From NCBI RefSeq assembly GCF_016616095.2, contig NZ_CP067089.2:3286001-3350000 (forward strand): a DNA stretch of 64,000 nucleotides, written 5' to 3'. Each line of letters opens with the position of its first letter. The first letter of the stretch is position 1. A program made the position numbers and the translations under genes. Origin of the DNA: Breznakiella homolactica. GTDB lineage: Bacteria; Spirochaetota; Spirochaetia; Treponematales; Breznakiellaceae. Under the pieces are notes generated by a model. That model had not been told where the DNA came from, made no database searches, and saw only the letters and a list, made by a program, of their open reading frames with translations. Shown here in pieces: positions 16,378 to 24,734 of this stretch.

Positions 16378-16728
16378 TTATGCGGGCTCGAGGTTTTCCA
16401 GCGGTACCCAGCCCTGACCGGGGGCGTTTTTTTTCTCAGCCCAGACCCAGCCGTTGAGTATCCGCGTTCCCCGGAGGATTTCGCCGGGGTCAACATTCAA
16501 TTCGGCGGCGGAGTAATCCTCGGCCGCTGCCGCGGTATTTCCCTCACGGCGGATGATCTGGGCCGGCAGCCATCCGGCGTTCGAGCCGTCAAGCTTCGTG
16601 CAGAAAACCCAGCCGGGCCAATTCCCGTTTTCATCGGATTTCTCCCCGGGGATGATTTCTTCCCCCGCGGTGACGGTTATCGGATCGGGATACTCCGTGC
16701 GGTGGGGTTTTACGGCAATGTACTCCAT
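16378..16728 (-). CDS. Small protein with two SH3-like domains
   Basis: This 116-residue protein contains two short SH3-like units. The first (residues 1-58) has DPITVTAGEEIIPGEKSDE followed by WPGWVFCTKLDGSNAGWLP; the second (about residues 65-116) has DYSAAELNVDPGEILRG followed by NGWVWAEKKNAPGQGWVP. The conserved GWVP/GWLP ends are typical of bacterial SH3-like ligand-binding domains. There is no signal peptide, so it is probably cytoplasmic. It starts 8 bases after the stop of an esterase-like gene with AAGGAA upstream, so the two are likely cotranscribed. Its ligand is unknown. Confidence 0.7.
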   Translation of the reverse strand: MEYIAVKPHRTEYPDPITVTAGEEIIPGEKSDENGNWPGWVFCTKLDGSNAGWLPAQIIRREGNTAAAAEDYSAAELNVDPGEILRGTRILNGWVWAEKKNAPGQGWVPLENLEPA

Positions 16729-16735
16729 GGCGGTT

Positions 16736-17782
16736 CTAATTCCTTTTCAGGGTTTCCAGGAACGCGAAGGACGCGGTCAGGGCTTCCTGGGCCGCGCCGG
16801 TGCCGAGTTTAAACTGGTACTCATGGCCGGCCGGCGGTTTCTGGTTTCCGCTGAAGAACAGTGTTTCCACCGCCGCGCCCTGCCGTTCCAGTGTATCCGC
16901 TAATACGTATGAATGAACAGCCAGAGGATCACGGTTGCCCGCGGTAATTAAGCTCGGCGGAAAATCGGCGGTCACATGGTTTGTCACGGATAACGCGGCA
17001 AAGAAATCAGGATCGCTGCTGAAGTCCCTGGTCCCCAGGTATGCCCAGAGTACTTTTCTGGTCATGCCCGCCAGAAATCCCCCGGGTTCGATCAATGTAA
17101 AATCGTAGGCGCCGCAGTGGAGGATCATTCCCGCAATCTGTTCCCGGCGGACCAGCGGGCTGATTCCCAGCAGTTCCGCGTAGGCAGGGTTTGTCAGGAT
17201 ACAGGCGAACTGCGCGCCGATCTGGGCACCCGCCGAATCCCCGGCAATCACGATAAATTCCGGGTCGATATGGAATTCCTCCGCGAATTCCGTCAGAAAA
17301 GCGAGAGCCGCATTCAGCTGCTTTACCGGAGTCGGGTAGGATGCCTCCGGGGCAGTGGAGTAGCCCACCGCCGCGACGGTGTATCCCCGTGCCGCGAACA
17401 GTTTCGCGTAATTGGATACCGTATTCTTGCTTCCGGAAATCCACGCGCCGCCGTGGACCCAGACAACGGCGGGATACGCGCCGCCGGCGGCTTCCGCCCC
17501 GGGAGGGAAATAAACATCAAGGATTGTATCCTCGCAGCCCGGTTCGTACCGGATATTCCTCCGGACCGGAATGTTTCCGGGAACGTATTTTTCCTGGGCG
17601 TCTGCCCTGCGCCGGGAATTCCGGTCAAGGTAAAACCGCATCACCATGACCGCCGGCCGGGGGCTCATGCTCAGCAGCGCGAGGCCCGCGGCTACGGCTA
17701 TGAATATAAGGATCAAAATAGCGGCGGCTTTTTTCAGAATCCTTTTCCGGGGATTTTTTGAATCCTGGAAATTTGTATACAT
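16736..17782 (-). CDS. Membrane-anchored alpha/beta hydrolase (esterase, acetyl-esterase/lipase type), copy A
   Basis: This 348-residue protein has an N-terminal membrane anchor (about residues 15-38) and an alpha/beta-hydrolase domain. The oxyanion motif is VWVHGGAWISG near residue 105, the nucleophile elbow is IAGDSAGAQIG near residue 180, and Asp and His candidates are DPLAVHS and PAGHEYQF near the end. This is the BD-FAE/hormone-sensitive-lipase-like group, often carbohydrate or short-chain esterases. The catalytic domain should face the periplasm. It is clearly paralogous to the next gene upstream, with the same motifs at the same spacing, so they arose by tandem duplication. The substrate is unknown. 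Confidence 0.85.
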   Translation of the reverse strand: MYTNFQDSKNPRKRILKKAAAILILIFIAVAAGLALLSMSPRPAVMVMRFYLDRNSRRRADAQEKYVPGNIPVRRNIRYEPGCEDTILDVYFPPGAEAAGGAYPAVVWVHGGAWISGSKNTVSNYAKLFAARGYTVAAVGYSTAPEASYPTPVKQLNAALAFLTEFAEEFHIDPEFIVIAGDSAGAQIGAQFACILTNPAYAELLGISPLVRREQIAGMILHCGAYDFTLIEPGGFLAGMTRKVLWAYLGTRDFSSDPDFFAALSVTNHVTADFPPSLITAGNRDPLAVHSYVLADTLERQGAAVETLFFSGNQKPPAGHEYQFKLGTGAAQEALTASFAFLETLKRN

Positions 17783-17877
17783 GGAAGAACCTTTTTTAAA
17801 TTAGCTGCTTATAGTATCGGCCGTTTTACGGATTATCGGGATTTCATATTACAAATAGCAGCGGGCCGGCGGCGCCG

Positions 17878-18924
17878 TTATTCGCTGTTTTCGTTCCCCA
17901 GGCGGTCCAGAAAATCCAGGGATTTTTCCAGAGCCCGCTGTCCGGCGCCGGTGTCCAGATTGAACTGGTATTCATGGCCGGCCGGCGGTGTGAAATCGGC
18001 GGCGAAGAACAGTGTTTCCGCGGTGACGCCGAGGCCTGTGAGTTTTTCGGCAAAAGCGTATGAATGGGGCGCCAGGGGATCTCCGTTTCCCGCGGAGATA
18101 AAGCTCGGGGGAAAATCCGGGGTCACGTATCCGATCACCGAAGCCGCGGCGAACCGCGGGTCGCTGAGGAAGTCCTTGTTGCCCATATACGCCCAGAGCA
18201 GGGTCCGCAGGAAACCCGACATGGGTCCCGAAAAATCGACCATGGATGTATCATAGGTGCCGCAGTACAGGATCGTTCCCGCGAGGGCGGAGGGCTTTAT
18301 CAGCGGAACAATGCCGAGTTCCTCCGCGTAGGCCGGGGATGTGATTACGCAGGCAACCTGGGCGGCGATATGGGCCCCGGCGGAATCTCCCGCAAGGATA
18401 AGAAAATCCGGATCAGCATGGAGGTCCGGCCCCGCTTCCGCCAGAAAAGCCAGGGCCTTGTTTATCTGGATCAGGGGAGTAGGGTAGACCGCTTCGGGGG
18501 CAATCGAGTACCCTGCCGCCGCTACGGTGTATCCCGCGGCCGCCAGGATTTGCGCGTAGTTGGATATCTGACCTTTATTCCCCGAAAGCCAGCCGCCGCC
18601 GTGGACCCATACAATAGTAGGGTATGTCCGGCGGGTTCCTTCGGCTTCCGAAGGGTAATATACATCCAGGAACGTATCCGTTCCTTCGGGATCATAGCGC
18701 AGGTTCAATACCGACGAGACCCCGGCGGGAACGTGTTTCGCCAGGGCTGCCGCGGTCTTATCCGATCCCCGGTCAAAGGACACACGGATCAGCAGCGCCG
18801 CGGGCCAGGGACTGACCGAGAACGCGGTTATTCCCGCGGCGATGAGCGCCGCCAAAGTCAGCAGTATGACGGCGGCTCTTTTTTTTTCCGATCGTTTTTT
18901 TGTTATTGATTTCTTTTTACTCAT
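17878..18924 (-). CDS. Membrane-anchored alpha/beta hydrolase (esterase type), copy B
   Basis: This 348-residue paralogue of the neighbouring gene has a lysine/arginine-rich start, a membrane anchor (about residues 18-40), VWVHGGGWLSGNKG, LAGDSAGAHIAAQ, GDPLAPHSY and PPAGHEYQF. The ATG at 18924 overlaps the stop of the GNAT gene in an ATGAGTAA arrangement; the TTG at 18939 is less likely. It should be a periplasm-facing esterase. Being joined by overlap to the GNAT, NYN, WYL-like and XPB genes, it may be cotranscribed with them, but a functional link is not obvious. Confidence 0.85.
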   Translation of the reverse strand: MSKKKSITKKRSEKKRAAVILLTLAALIAAGITAFSVSPWPAALLIRVSFDRGSDKTAAALAKHVPAGVSSVLNLRYDPEGTDTFLDVYYPSEAEGTRRTYPTIVWVHGGGWLSGNKGQISNYAQILAAAGYTVAAAGYSIAPEAVYPTPLIQINKALAFLAEAGPDLHADPDFLILAGDSAGAHIAAQVACVITSPAYAEELGIVPLIKPSALAGTILYCGTYDTSMVDFSGPMSGFLRTLLWAYMGNKDFLSDPRFAAASVIGYVTPDFPPSFISAGNGDPLAPHSYAFAEKLTGLGVTAETLFFAADFTPPAGHEYQFNLDTGAGQRALEKSLDFLDRLGNENSE

Positions 18925-19360
18925 CGAATCGTATTTCAAACGCCTGTTTTGAATTTCCGTCGAAGCCGAGGGCTTCGTAAAATTTGTGCGCTTCCTTCCT
19001 GCCGCTGCCGCTTTGCAGGACCGCTTTGTAGCAGCCTTTTTCCCGCGCCCTGGCCACGGCGGCCTCGATAACCCGCCGGCCGAGTCCCTTCCTGCGGTAG
19101 TTTTCGTCGGTTACCACATTTTCAATAAACCCTATGGACCTGCCGTTTCTGGTAAGGTTGGGAATTATGCAGATGTAGCAGGCGGAAACAATCTTTCCGC
19201 TGTCGGCGGCGACGAAATACGTGATGTCCCTTTTTTCCAGGACATCCCAGACAGCCGCCGCGCCGGACAAGGTCAGCGCCTCGTCTCCGGGATTAAGCTG
19301 GCGGTACAATTCCAGCAGTGAAGGCAGATCATTCCGTGACGCTTCCCGGAGTTCAATCAT
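18917..19360 (-). CDS. GNAT-family N-acetyltransferase
   Basis: This 147-residue protein is a single GNAT domain. The acetyl-CoA loop is RRKGLGRRVIEAAVARAREKG near residue 95, preceded by IGFIENVVTDENYR and followed by HKFYEALGFD, the standard motif B. Such enzymes acetylate amines, including N-termini, antibiotics and metabolites. The ATG at 19360 overlaps the NYN-LOTUS stop in a TAATG arrangement, so translation is coupled; the GTG at 19381 would add seven residues. Its acceptor is unknown. It is the fourth gene of the XPB helicase run. Confidence 0.85.
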   Translation of the reverse strand: MIELREASRNDLPSLLELYRQLNPGDEALTLSGAAAVWDVLEKRDITYFVAADSGKIVSACYICIIPNLTRNGRSIGFIENVVTDENYRRKGLGRRVIEAAVARAREKGCYKAVLQSGSGRKEAHKFYEALGFDGNSKQAFEIRFDE

Positions 19361-20142
19361 TACCGTCCCCGTTTCTTCCACCGGATATACACCTGGCGGC
19401 CGGAGCCGTTTTCCTGGGGCCGTTCCTCAATTTCAAACTGGGGTATGGCGCGGAAGAGGTCTCCCAATTTTTTAAAGCCGTAGTTCCGGGGATCGAATTC
19501 GCTGGACCGGTTGGTGATCTTCTGGCCCACGCCGCCGAGATACGCCCAGCCCGATTCATCGGCAAGGTCATCCACGGCATCCCGGAGCAGCTTAAGCAGC
19601 CGCCGGTCGACCTTGAAGTCCTTCCGGATTTTCGAGATGGGTTTGGAATCGTCGTCGTCGTTTTCCTCGGGGATGTCCCGGAGAATTTCGGTATAAATGA
19701 ATTTATCGCAGGCCGAGACAAAGGCCTTGGGGGTTTTCTTTTCGCCGAAGCCGTAGACCGTCCGGCCGCTTTCCCTGATCCGGGCGGCAAGCCGCGTAAA
19801 ATCGGAATCACTGGAAACGATGCAGAATCCGTTGAGGTTTTCCGTGTAGAGCAGATCCATGGCATCGATTATCAGCGCGGAGTCGGTGGCGTTTTTTCCG
19901 GTGGTGTAGGAAAACTGCTGAATCGGCTGGATCGCGTATTCCAGGAGCCGGTCCTTCCATGATCTGAGATTCGTACTGGTCCAGTCGCCGTAGATCCGTT
20001 TGACACTGGCGATACCGTACTTCGCTACTTCGTTCAGAAGTCCTTCGATTATGGCCGGCTGGGTATTGTCGGCGTCTATGAGTACCGCTAGTTTAGCCTG
20101 GCTGGACTCGCTCTGGGGGCTTGAAAATGGCAATAATGGCAT
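19360..20142 (-). CDS. NYN-domain ribonuclease-like protein with C-terminal LOTUS/OST-HTH domain
   Basis: This 260-residue protein has an N-terminal NYN (PIN-like) nuclease domain. Acidic residues are in AVLIDADNTQ near residue 20, NATDSALIIDAMDLLY near residue 90 and IVSSDSDFTRLA near residue 110. The C-terminal part (about residues 170-250), with FKVDRRLLKLLRDAVDDL and FDPRNYGFKKLGDLFRAIP, is a LOTUS/OST-HTH RNA-binding domain. Known NYN-LOTUS proteins bind and cut structured RNA. The ATG has GGAGAA and lies 2 bases after the WYL-like gene. The tight linkage with an XPB helicase is notable and suggests a nucleic-acid processing module. Confidence 0.88.
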   Translation of the reverse strand: MPLLPFSSPQSESSQAKLAVLIDADNTQPAIIEGLLNEVAKYGIASVKRIYGDWTSTNLRSWKDRLLEYAIQPIQQFSYTTGKNATDSALIIDAMDLLYTENLNGFCIVSSDSDFTRLAARIRESGRTVYGFGEKKTPKAFVSACDKFIYTEILRDIPEENDDDDSKPISKIRKDFKVDRRLLKLLRDAVDDLADESGWAYLGGVGQKITNRSSEFDPRNYGFKKLGDLFRAIPQFEIEERPQENGSGRQVYIRWKKRGR

Positions 20143-20144
20143 AG

Positions 20145-22256
20145 TTATTCTCCAAAAATAGATTGTTTGATCCGCCTGGCATGGCTTATTTTACCCAGGG
20201 GCAGGCGGACCGTTTCGCCCTCCGGGACAGGATTGAGAACCAGAATGGTTTCTCCTTCAGATTTTTCCAGCGCCGCGGGAATACCGATGGCCTGGGTTCG
20301 TGTTCCTCCCGATGTGTAGACAATTTCCATGAGGGCTCCCGAAGCGATGGCCTGTTTTACCAGGGTTTGTTTGCCGACATAGTCGAGGCCGGTGGCTTCG
20401 AGCTTTTCGTATTTTACCGTTGCCCCCGCCAGCTGCGCGTCACTCAGGATCATCCGCCGCTCAATTCTGGCGGCCAGTTCGTCCCGCTGGTCCTTGGGCA
20501 GTTTCATCTTCGCCAGCTGACCGCGGAAATGTTCCCGGTATTGTTCCGCCGCGGCGGCATCCGCTGCGGTCCGGGTCTCGGCGGGGCTGTCCGGAAATTC
20601 CGGATGATTCGCCTGACGGCGGTGCCGCCCGGAGGATTCCAGGCTGGGATACGGCGAATGCCGGGTTTCGTTTTTTTTCTCTTCCTCTCCGTCGAATCCC
20701 GGCGGCTGGGCGATAATATCGACCCCCGCTTTTTCAAGGGCCTGAACCGCGCCGGATTTACCGTCCGCCTTAAGCAGGTATACCCCGGGCGCCAGAGTTC
20801 TGTGGATCAGGGCTTTTATGGCCTCTGTTTCCGCCAGATAGCGCCGGTCCCCGGAAAGGGTCAGGACAATACCCCGGTGCACCGCAATTTCCTGGTACCG
20901 GTGCTCCCAGTCGTTGAGGGTCCATTCCAGATTTTTATCCACCCCGGTGCCCGACAGCGCCGCAAGAAGCTCCGTCATGAACTGTACACTGATTCCCCGG
21001 TCAAAACCCCGTACCACTGAGCTCCTGGTCAATTCAAAACGGATCGCCGTACCGGCTTCCCGGACGTCGGTAAATTTCGCCAGGGAAAGGGCTTCTTTGA
21101 AGGGGATTTCCGGGTACAGGATACATGAAAACGCTGAATCCATGGCAATGCAGCCGGCGGCCGCGGAACCGGCGCTGTCCGCGGGAACAGTTCCGGCGGT
21201 ATCCGGGGTGCGCTGCCAGAATCCGCTTTTCCGTTCTTCCAGAATACCGGAAAGTTCCAGCGCCTTAAGCAGAGGGTCCAGGGAAACCCCATACTGTCCG
21301 GTCTCGGTCTGAGCCTTGTAGCCGGACGGGTCAGGCCCCCATCCGGCTCCGGTGTTTTTCTGAATGATATCCAGAATCCGGCCCAGGGTTGTTCTGGGAT
21401 ACATCCGGTCCGGGGCCAGGGCCGCGGAAAAACCGTGGATGATCCGGGTGATTGTCTGGATCCGTATTCGCTGGAAGTAGCGGGCCGAATTCTCAATGCC
21501 CGAAAGAATACCCGCCGCGATATAGTGCTGCCGTTCCTGGGGAGAAAGTTCCGCGAAGAAAGTCAGTTTTACGTCATCCGGCCGGTTTTTTCCGCTGTCG
21601 TCCCGCTGGATCAATCCCAGGGCAAGAAAAGCCTCCAGAAATATTTCCACTTTCAGCCCCGGAAAAATCCGTTTGCCGTCGTCGGCCGCTTTTTTCCGGA
21701 GACTTCCTTCAGCCTTGAATAATTCATCCTGGCTGCAGGCGAATGAAATCAGGGCCGCTAAAAGCGGATCCGTCAGCCGGGGACCCTGCCGCGGTTTGGC
21801 TGTCTGGGCTGGCGCGGAAGGAAAGAGAATATTCCGGTCGCCGATGAAAGATTCCAGCACCGGCGCCAGTACGGGATTCAGCGCCAGCCGGTGGAGATTC
21901 CCGTCCTGGAAGCGGTACACAATGAGCCGTTCCTCCAGGTTGAGGAGCATGCCGTGAAGTTCCGCGTAGGAATACTCCCCCCCGAAAAAGCTTTCCAGTT
22001 CTCCCAGCGCCGGGGCGCCGAGAACCGCTATGGCCGCGATGATCCGGCGGTCGCCGTCGTCTATGTACGCCCGGATTGTTTCCCGGATTTCCTTTTTCGA
22101 AAGCAAGCCTTCGAGGTCATCCAGGAGACGCTGTTTGTTGAAAGGGGTTTTTATGTTCCCGAATATACTCCGCATGAGCTCAAAATAGGAATTGTCCGGA
22201 AGGGTCATCAGGGCTGATTTCCATTCCTCCCTGGACCGGAAAAAGTCCTGCTTCAT
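20145..22256 (-). CDS. XPB helicase-associated protein with WYL-like C-terminus
   Basis: This 703-residue protein is the bacterial partner usually encoded next to XPB helicase. The N-terminal half is helical and winged-helix-like, with ALGELESFFGGEYSYAELHG near residue 85. The middle (about residues 370-540) resembles the XPB/Ssl2 N-terminal-type domain (Helicase_C_3), with CILYPEIPFKEALSLAKF and RGIVLTLSGDRRYLAETEAI. The last 85 residues, with IASGALMEIVYTSGGTRTQAIGIP, look like a WYL-type ligand-binding domain. A proline- and charge-rich linker lies at about residues 535-590. The ATG at 22256 overlaps the helicase stop as ATGA, so it is translationally coupled. Its precise role is unknown. 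Confidence 0.82.
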   Translation of the reverse strand: MKQDFFRSREEWKSALMTLPDNSYFELMRSIFGNIKTPFNKQRLLDDLEGLLSKKEIRETIRAYIDDGDRRIIAAIAVLGAPALGELESFFGGEYSYAELHGMLLNLEERLIVYRFQDGNLHRLALNPVLAPVLESFIGDRNILFPSAPAQTAKPRQGPRLTDPLLAALISFACSQDELFKAEGSLRKKAADDGKRIFPGLKVEIFLEAFLALGLIQRDDSGKNRPDDVKLTFFAELSPQERQHYIAAGILSGIENSARYFQRIRIQTITRIIHGFSAALAPDRMYPRTTLGRILDIIQKNTGAGWGPDPSGYKAQTETGQYGVSLDPLLKALELSGILEERKSGFWQRTPDTAGTVPADSAGSAAAGCIAMDSAFSCILYPEIPFKEALSLAKFTDVREAGTAIRFELTRSSVVRGFDRGISVQFMTELLAALSGTGVDKNLEWTLNDWEHRYQEIAVHRGIVLTLSGDRRYLAETEAIKALIHRTLAPGVYLLKADGKSGAVQALEKAGVDIIAQPPGFDGEEEKKNETRHSPYPSLESSGRHRRQANHPEFPDSPAETRTAADAAAAEQYREHFRGQLAKMKLPKDQRDELAARIERRMILSDAQLAGATVKYEKLEATGLDYVGKQTLVKQAIASGALMEIVYTSGGTRTQAIGIPAALEKSEGETILVLNPVPEGETVRLPLGKISHARRIKQSIFGE

Positions 22257-24019
22257 CCCGGGCACCCTCTCAGTCCGCCGGCGAGAGGAGCGTCCCGGAG
22301 GATTTCATCCAGGGACCAGTGCTGAATGGAATACTTATACCCCTGTTCCGCCAGGAACTTCTGGCGGTTCGCGGCGAATTCCTCCTCAACGGTATACCGG
22401 GACACGACAGTGTAAAAGTACGAATTCCGCCCTTTGGGCCGGAGTATCCGTCCCAGGCGCTGGGCCTCTTCCTGGCGGGACCCGAATGAGCCGGATATCT
22501 GGATGGCCATGGAAGCGTCGGGAAGGTCGATAGCGAAGTTCGCTACCTTGGATACCACTATGATCCGGATTTGTCCGGATTTGAAGGCCCGGTAAATTTC
22601 CTCCCGCTTGGCGTTGGGTGTTTTGCCGGTAATCAGCGGAGCTCCAAGCATTTTCGCCAGGGATTCGAGCTGGCTGATGTACTGCCCGATAACCAGGATG
22701 TAGTCCTGGGGATGGTTCTCGATAAGCTCCCGGACAATGATTTCCTTGAGGGGATTCTCGCTGGCCAGACGGTATTTTTCCCGCTGGGGCGCCACGGCGT
22801 AGGGAATTCGCAGGTCCTCGGGCATGTCCAGGCGTATCTCCGTGCACAGTGCCTCGGCTATCCAGCCTTTCGTCTCGAGATCCTTCCAGGGGACATCGTA
22901 GCGTTTCGGCCCCACCAGGCTGAAAACCGCGTCCTCGGCGCCGTCTTCCCTGACCAGGGTCGCGGTCAGCCCGAGGCGGCGGACCGCCTGGAGTTCCGCG
23001 GTGACCCTGAACACCGGCGCGGGAAGCAGGTGGACTTCATCGTAAATTATGAGCCCCCAGGGCCGCTCCCGGAAAAGCTTGAAATGGGGAAAGTCCGATT
23101 CCCGGTCGGGGCGCCAGGTGAGTATCTGGTACGTCGCTATGGTCACCGGGGCGACGGATTTGGAATCCCCGGTGTATTCGGCGATTTCATCCGGCGACAG
23201 TTCCGTTTTGTCCAGGAGTTCTTCCATCCACTGATGTACCGCGGCCACATTGGTGGTCAGGATCAGGGTATTGGTATTGAGCAGGGACATGACCGTCATG
23301 CCCACCACGGTTTTTCCGGAACCGCAGGGAAGCACCACCACGCCGTATCCCGTACCCGGGCCGTTGTTTCCCAGAACCGACCGGGCGGCTTCGATCTGGT
23401 AGTCCCTGGGCGCAAAGGGCCTTCCTGACCGCGTAGTGGTGCGGAAATTTACCGCCAGGGGTTCCCCGGAAATGAGGGGCGCGTCGTCCTGGACAGGCCA
23501 GCCAAGCCGGATAAGTTCCTGTTTGACGCTCCCCCGGTCAGTAAACCGGACCCGGAAACCAAGGGCGGTTTTCTGCAGGTATTTTGCCAGTGCCTTTGAG
23601 GCGCCGATCTCCGCCAGTATGGCCGGGTCATCGGCAATCAGGAACAGCTCATCCGGAAGCTGCGTGACCGTACCGGCGCCGTTCCCGGAACCAGGAACCA
23701 GCTGATCTTCGGCGACCAGACGGATTTTTCCGTACCGGGACATTACATCGGAAAATCCCGCCAGAATGCCCGGCGGAACGGGATAGCGGGAATAATTTTC
23801 CAGAATTTCCGCAATGTCTCCGGGCCGCAGGCCGACGCTGGCAGCGTTCCACAGGGACAAGGGGGTTATTTGGTATGTATGTATGTGTTCGGGGGATTTC
23901 TCCAGTTCCGCAAAGGGCATTACCGCGGCCCGGGCTTCCTCCGCGAGGGGCGCATGGACATCCAGAAGCAAGGTGCGGTCACTCTGTACAATCAACGGAT
24001 TTGCAGGATTAATCGGCAT
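22253..24019 (-). CDS. Bacterial XPB-type DNA helicase
   Basis: This 588-residue superfamily 2 helicase is of the XPB/Ssl2 group. An XPB-type N-terminal damage-recognition-like region is followed by Walker A GSGKT at residues 233-237, DEVH at 327-330, the XPB-specific RED motif in TATLVREDG at about 357-359, a thumb-like region, and motif VI in QRLGRILRP near residue 540. It should unwind DNA 3' to 5'; in eukaryotes XPB acts in repair and promoter opening, while in archaea it works with the nuclease Bax1. The chosen ATG at 24019 has only a weak GAAG site. It heads an overlapped gene run (helicase, WYL-like partner, NYN nuclease, GNAT). The palindromic repeat begins 41 bases upstream. Confidence 0.92.
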   Translation of the reverse strand: MPINPANPLIVQSDRTLLLDVHAPLAEEARAAVMPFAELEKSPEHIHTYQITPLSLWNAASVGLRPGDIAEILENYSRYPVPPGILAGFSDVMSRYGKIRLVAEDQLVPGSGNGAGTVTQLPDELFLIADDPAILAEIGASKALAKYLQKTALGFRVRFTDRGSVKQELIRLGWPVQDDAPLISGEPLAVNFRTTTRSGRPFAPRDYQIEAARSVLGNNGPGTGYGVVVLPCGSGKTVVGMTVMSLLNTNTLILTTNVAAVHQWMEELLDKTELSPDEIAEYTGDSKSVAPVTIATYQILTWRPDRESDFPHFKLFRERPWGLIIYDEVHLLPAPVFRVTAELQAVRRLGLTATLVREDGAEDAVFSLVGPKRYDVPWKDLETKGWIAEALCTEIRLDMPEDLRIPYAVAPQREKYRLASENPLKEIIVRELIENHPQDYILVIGQYISQLESLAKMLGAPLITGKTPNAKREEIYRAFKSGQIRIIVVSKVANFAIDLPDASMAIQISGSFGSRQEEAQRLGRILRPKGRNSYFYTVVSRYTVEEEFAANRQKFLAEQGYKYSIQHWSLDEILRDAPLAGGLRGCPG

Positions 24020-24059
24020 ATTCTTCAATTGTATAGTAAATATTTTGCCTCTTCAATGA

Positions 24060-24696
24060 TAAGGGGGAGCACCGAGTCTTTCAAGCCGGCAAGCACCCGG
24101 GAGTACCGGTTCCGCGGGTCCTGTCATAGAGAAAAGGGTTTGGCTCCTCAGCGGCCTTACGGCCTCGAAAGTCGTTTCATACAAAAGACCCGGCGTTACC
24201 ATCATGCCCGAGTACTTTCCGGCTTAACCGGCTCGGTGCTACCCCGGTTAAGGAGGGCGGCTCCCCCTGGCTCCAAACCTTCGGTTTTCCGCCACCCCCA
24301 CTTCTGGTTCCCCGGTGAGTGAAGAAGTTTCCGGGTGATAAAGCACATCCGCACCCCGTATTATCGGTTCGGTATAAGCTACCTGTTCTGCCAAAGGCAA
24401 AGAAGCATGGCTGAAAAGACAGCCAAACCGGGGAACCCGAAGTGGGGGTAGTGGAAGACCCGCAAAGCGGGGCTGGAACGAGGGGGAGCAGCCCTCTTTT
24501 TGGGGCAGTATCGAGCCGGTTAAGGCGGCAAGCACCCAAGCCGTACTGGCAGCGCCGGGTGTCGGAGAAAAACGGTGTTGAGCGACTTTCGAGGCCACAG
24601 GCCGACACGGAGCCAACACCGTTTTTCTCCGACGGGCCCCGCGGCCCCGGTATACACGGGTGCTTGCCGGCTTGTCAGACTCGGTGCTCCCCCTTA
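24060..24696. repeat. 637-bp palindromic non-coding element with 39-bp terminal inverted repeats
   Basis: The outer arms, 24060-24098 and 24658-24696, are inverted copies differing at 2 of 39 positions. Inside, 24186-24325 is a diverged inverted copy (roughly 75% identical by eye) of 24432-24560. A 20-base perfect stem occurs at about 24560-24580 and 24613-24633. I see no transposase or other convincing gene; open frames here follow from the GC-rich repeat. It fills most of the 715-base gap between the XPB and GerMN genes. It resembles a MITE or a composite of repeat units. No clear target-site duplication is visible. Confidence 0.8.
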
Positions 24697-24699
24697 ATC

Positions 24700-24728
24700 T
24701 TGACCCCGCAGGCTCATTGCCGTATCAT
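24700..24728 (+). promoter_or_regulatory. Promoter of the GerMN-domain gene
   Basis: TTGACC (24700-24705) and TATCAT (24723-24728) are 17 bases apart and begin right after the repeat element. The predicted start falls at about 24735, on the GTG start codon itself, so the message may be leaderless. Confidence 0.6.
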
Positions 24729-24734
24729 CAAAGT

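Noticed and set aside
24108..24734. Several open frames of 80-150 codons inside the palindromic element
   Set aside because: They arise from GC-rich repeats; frames on the two inverted halves encode similar nonsense peptides, with no ribosome sites.
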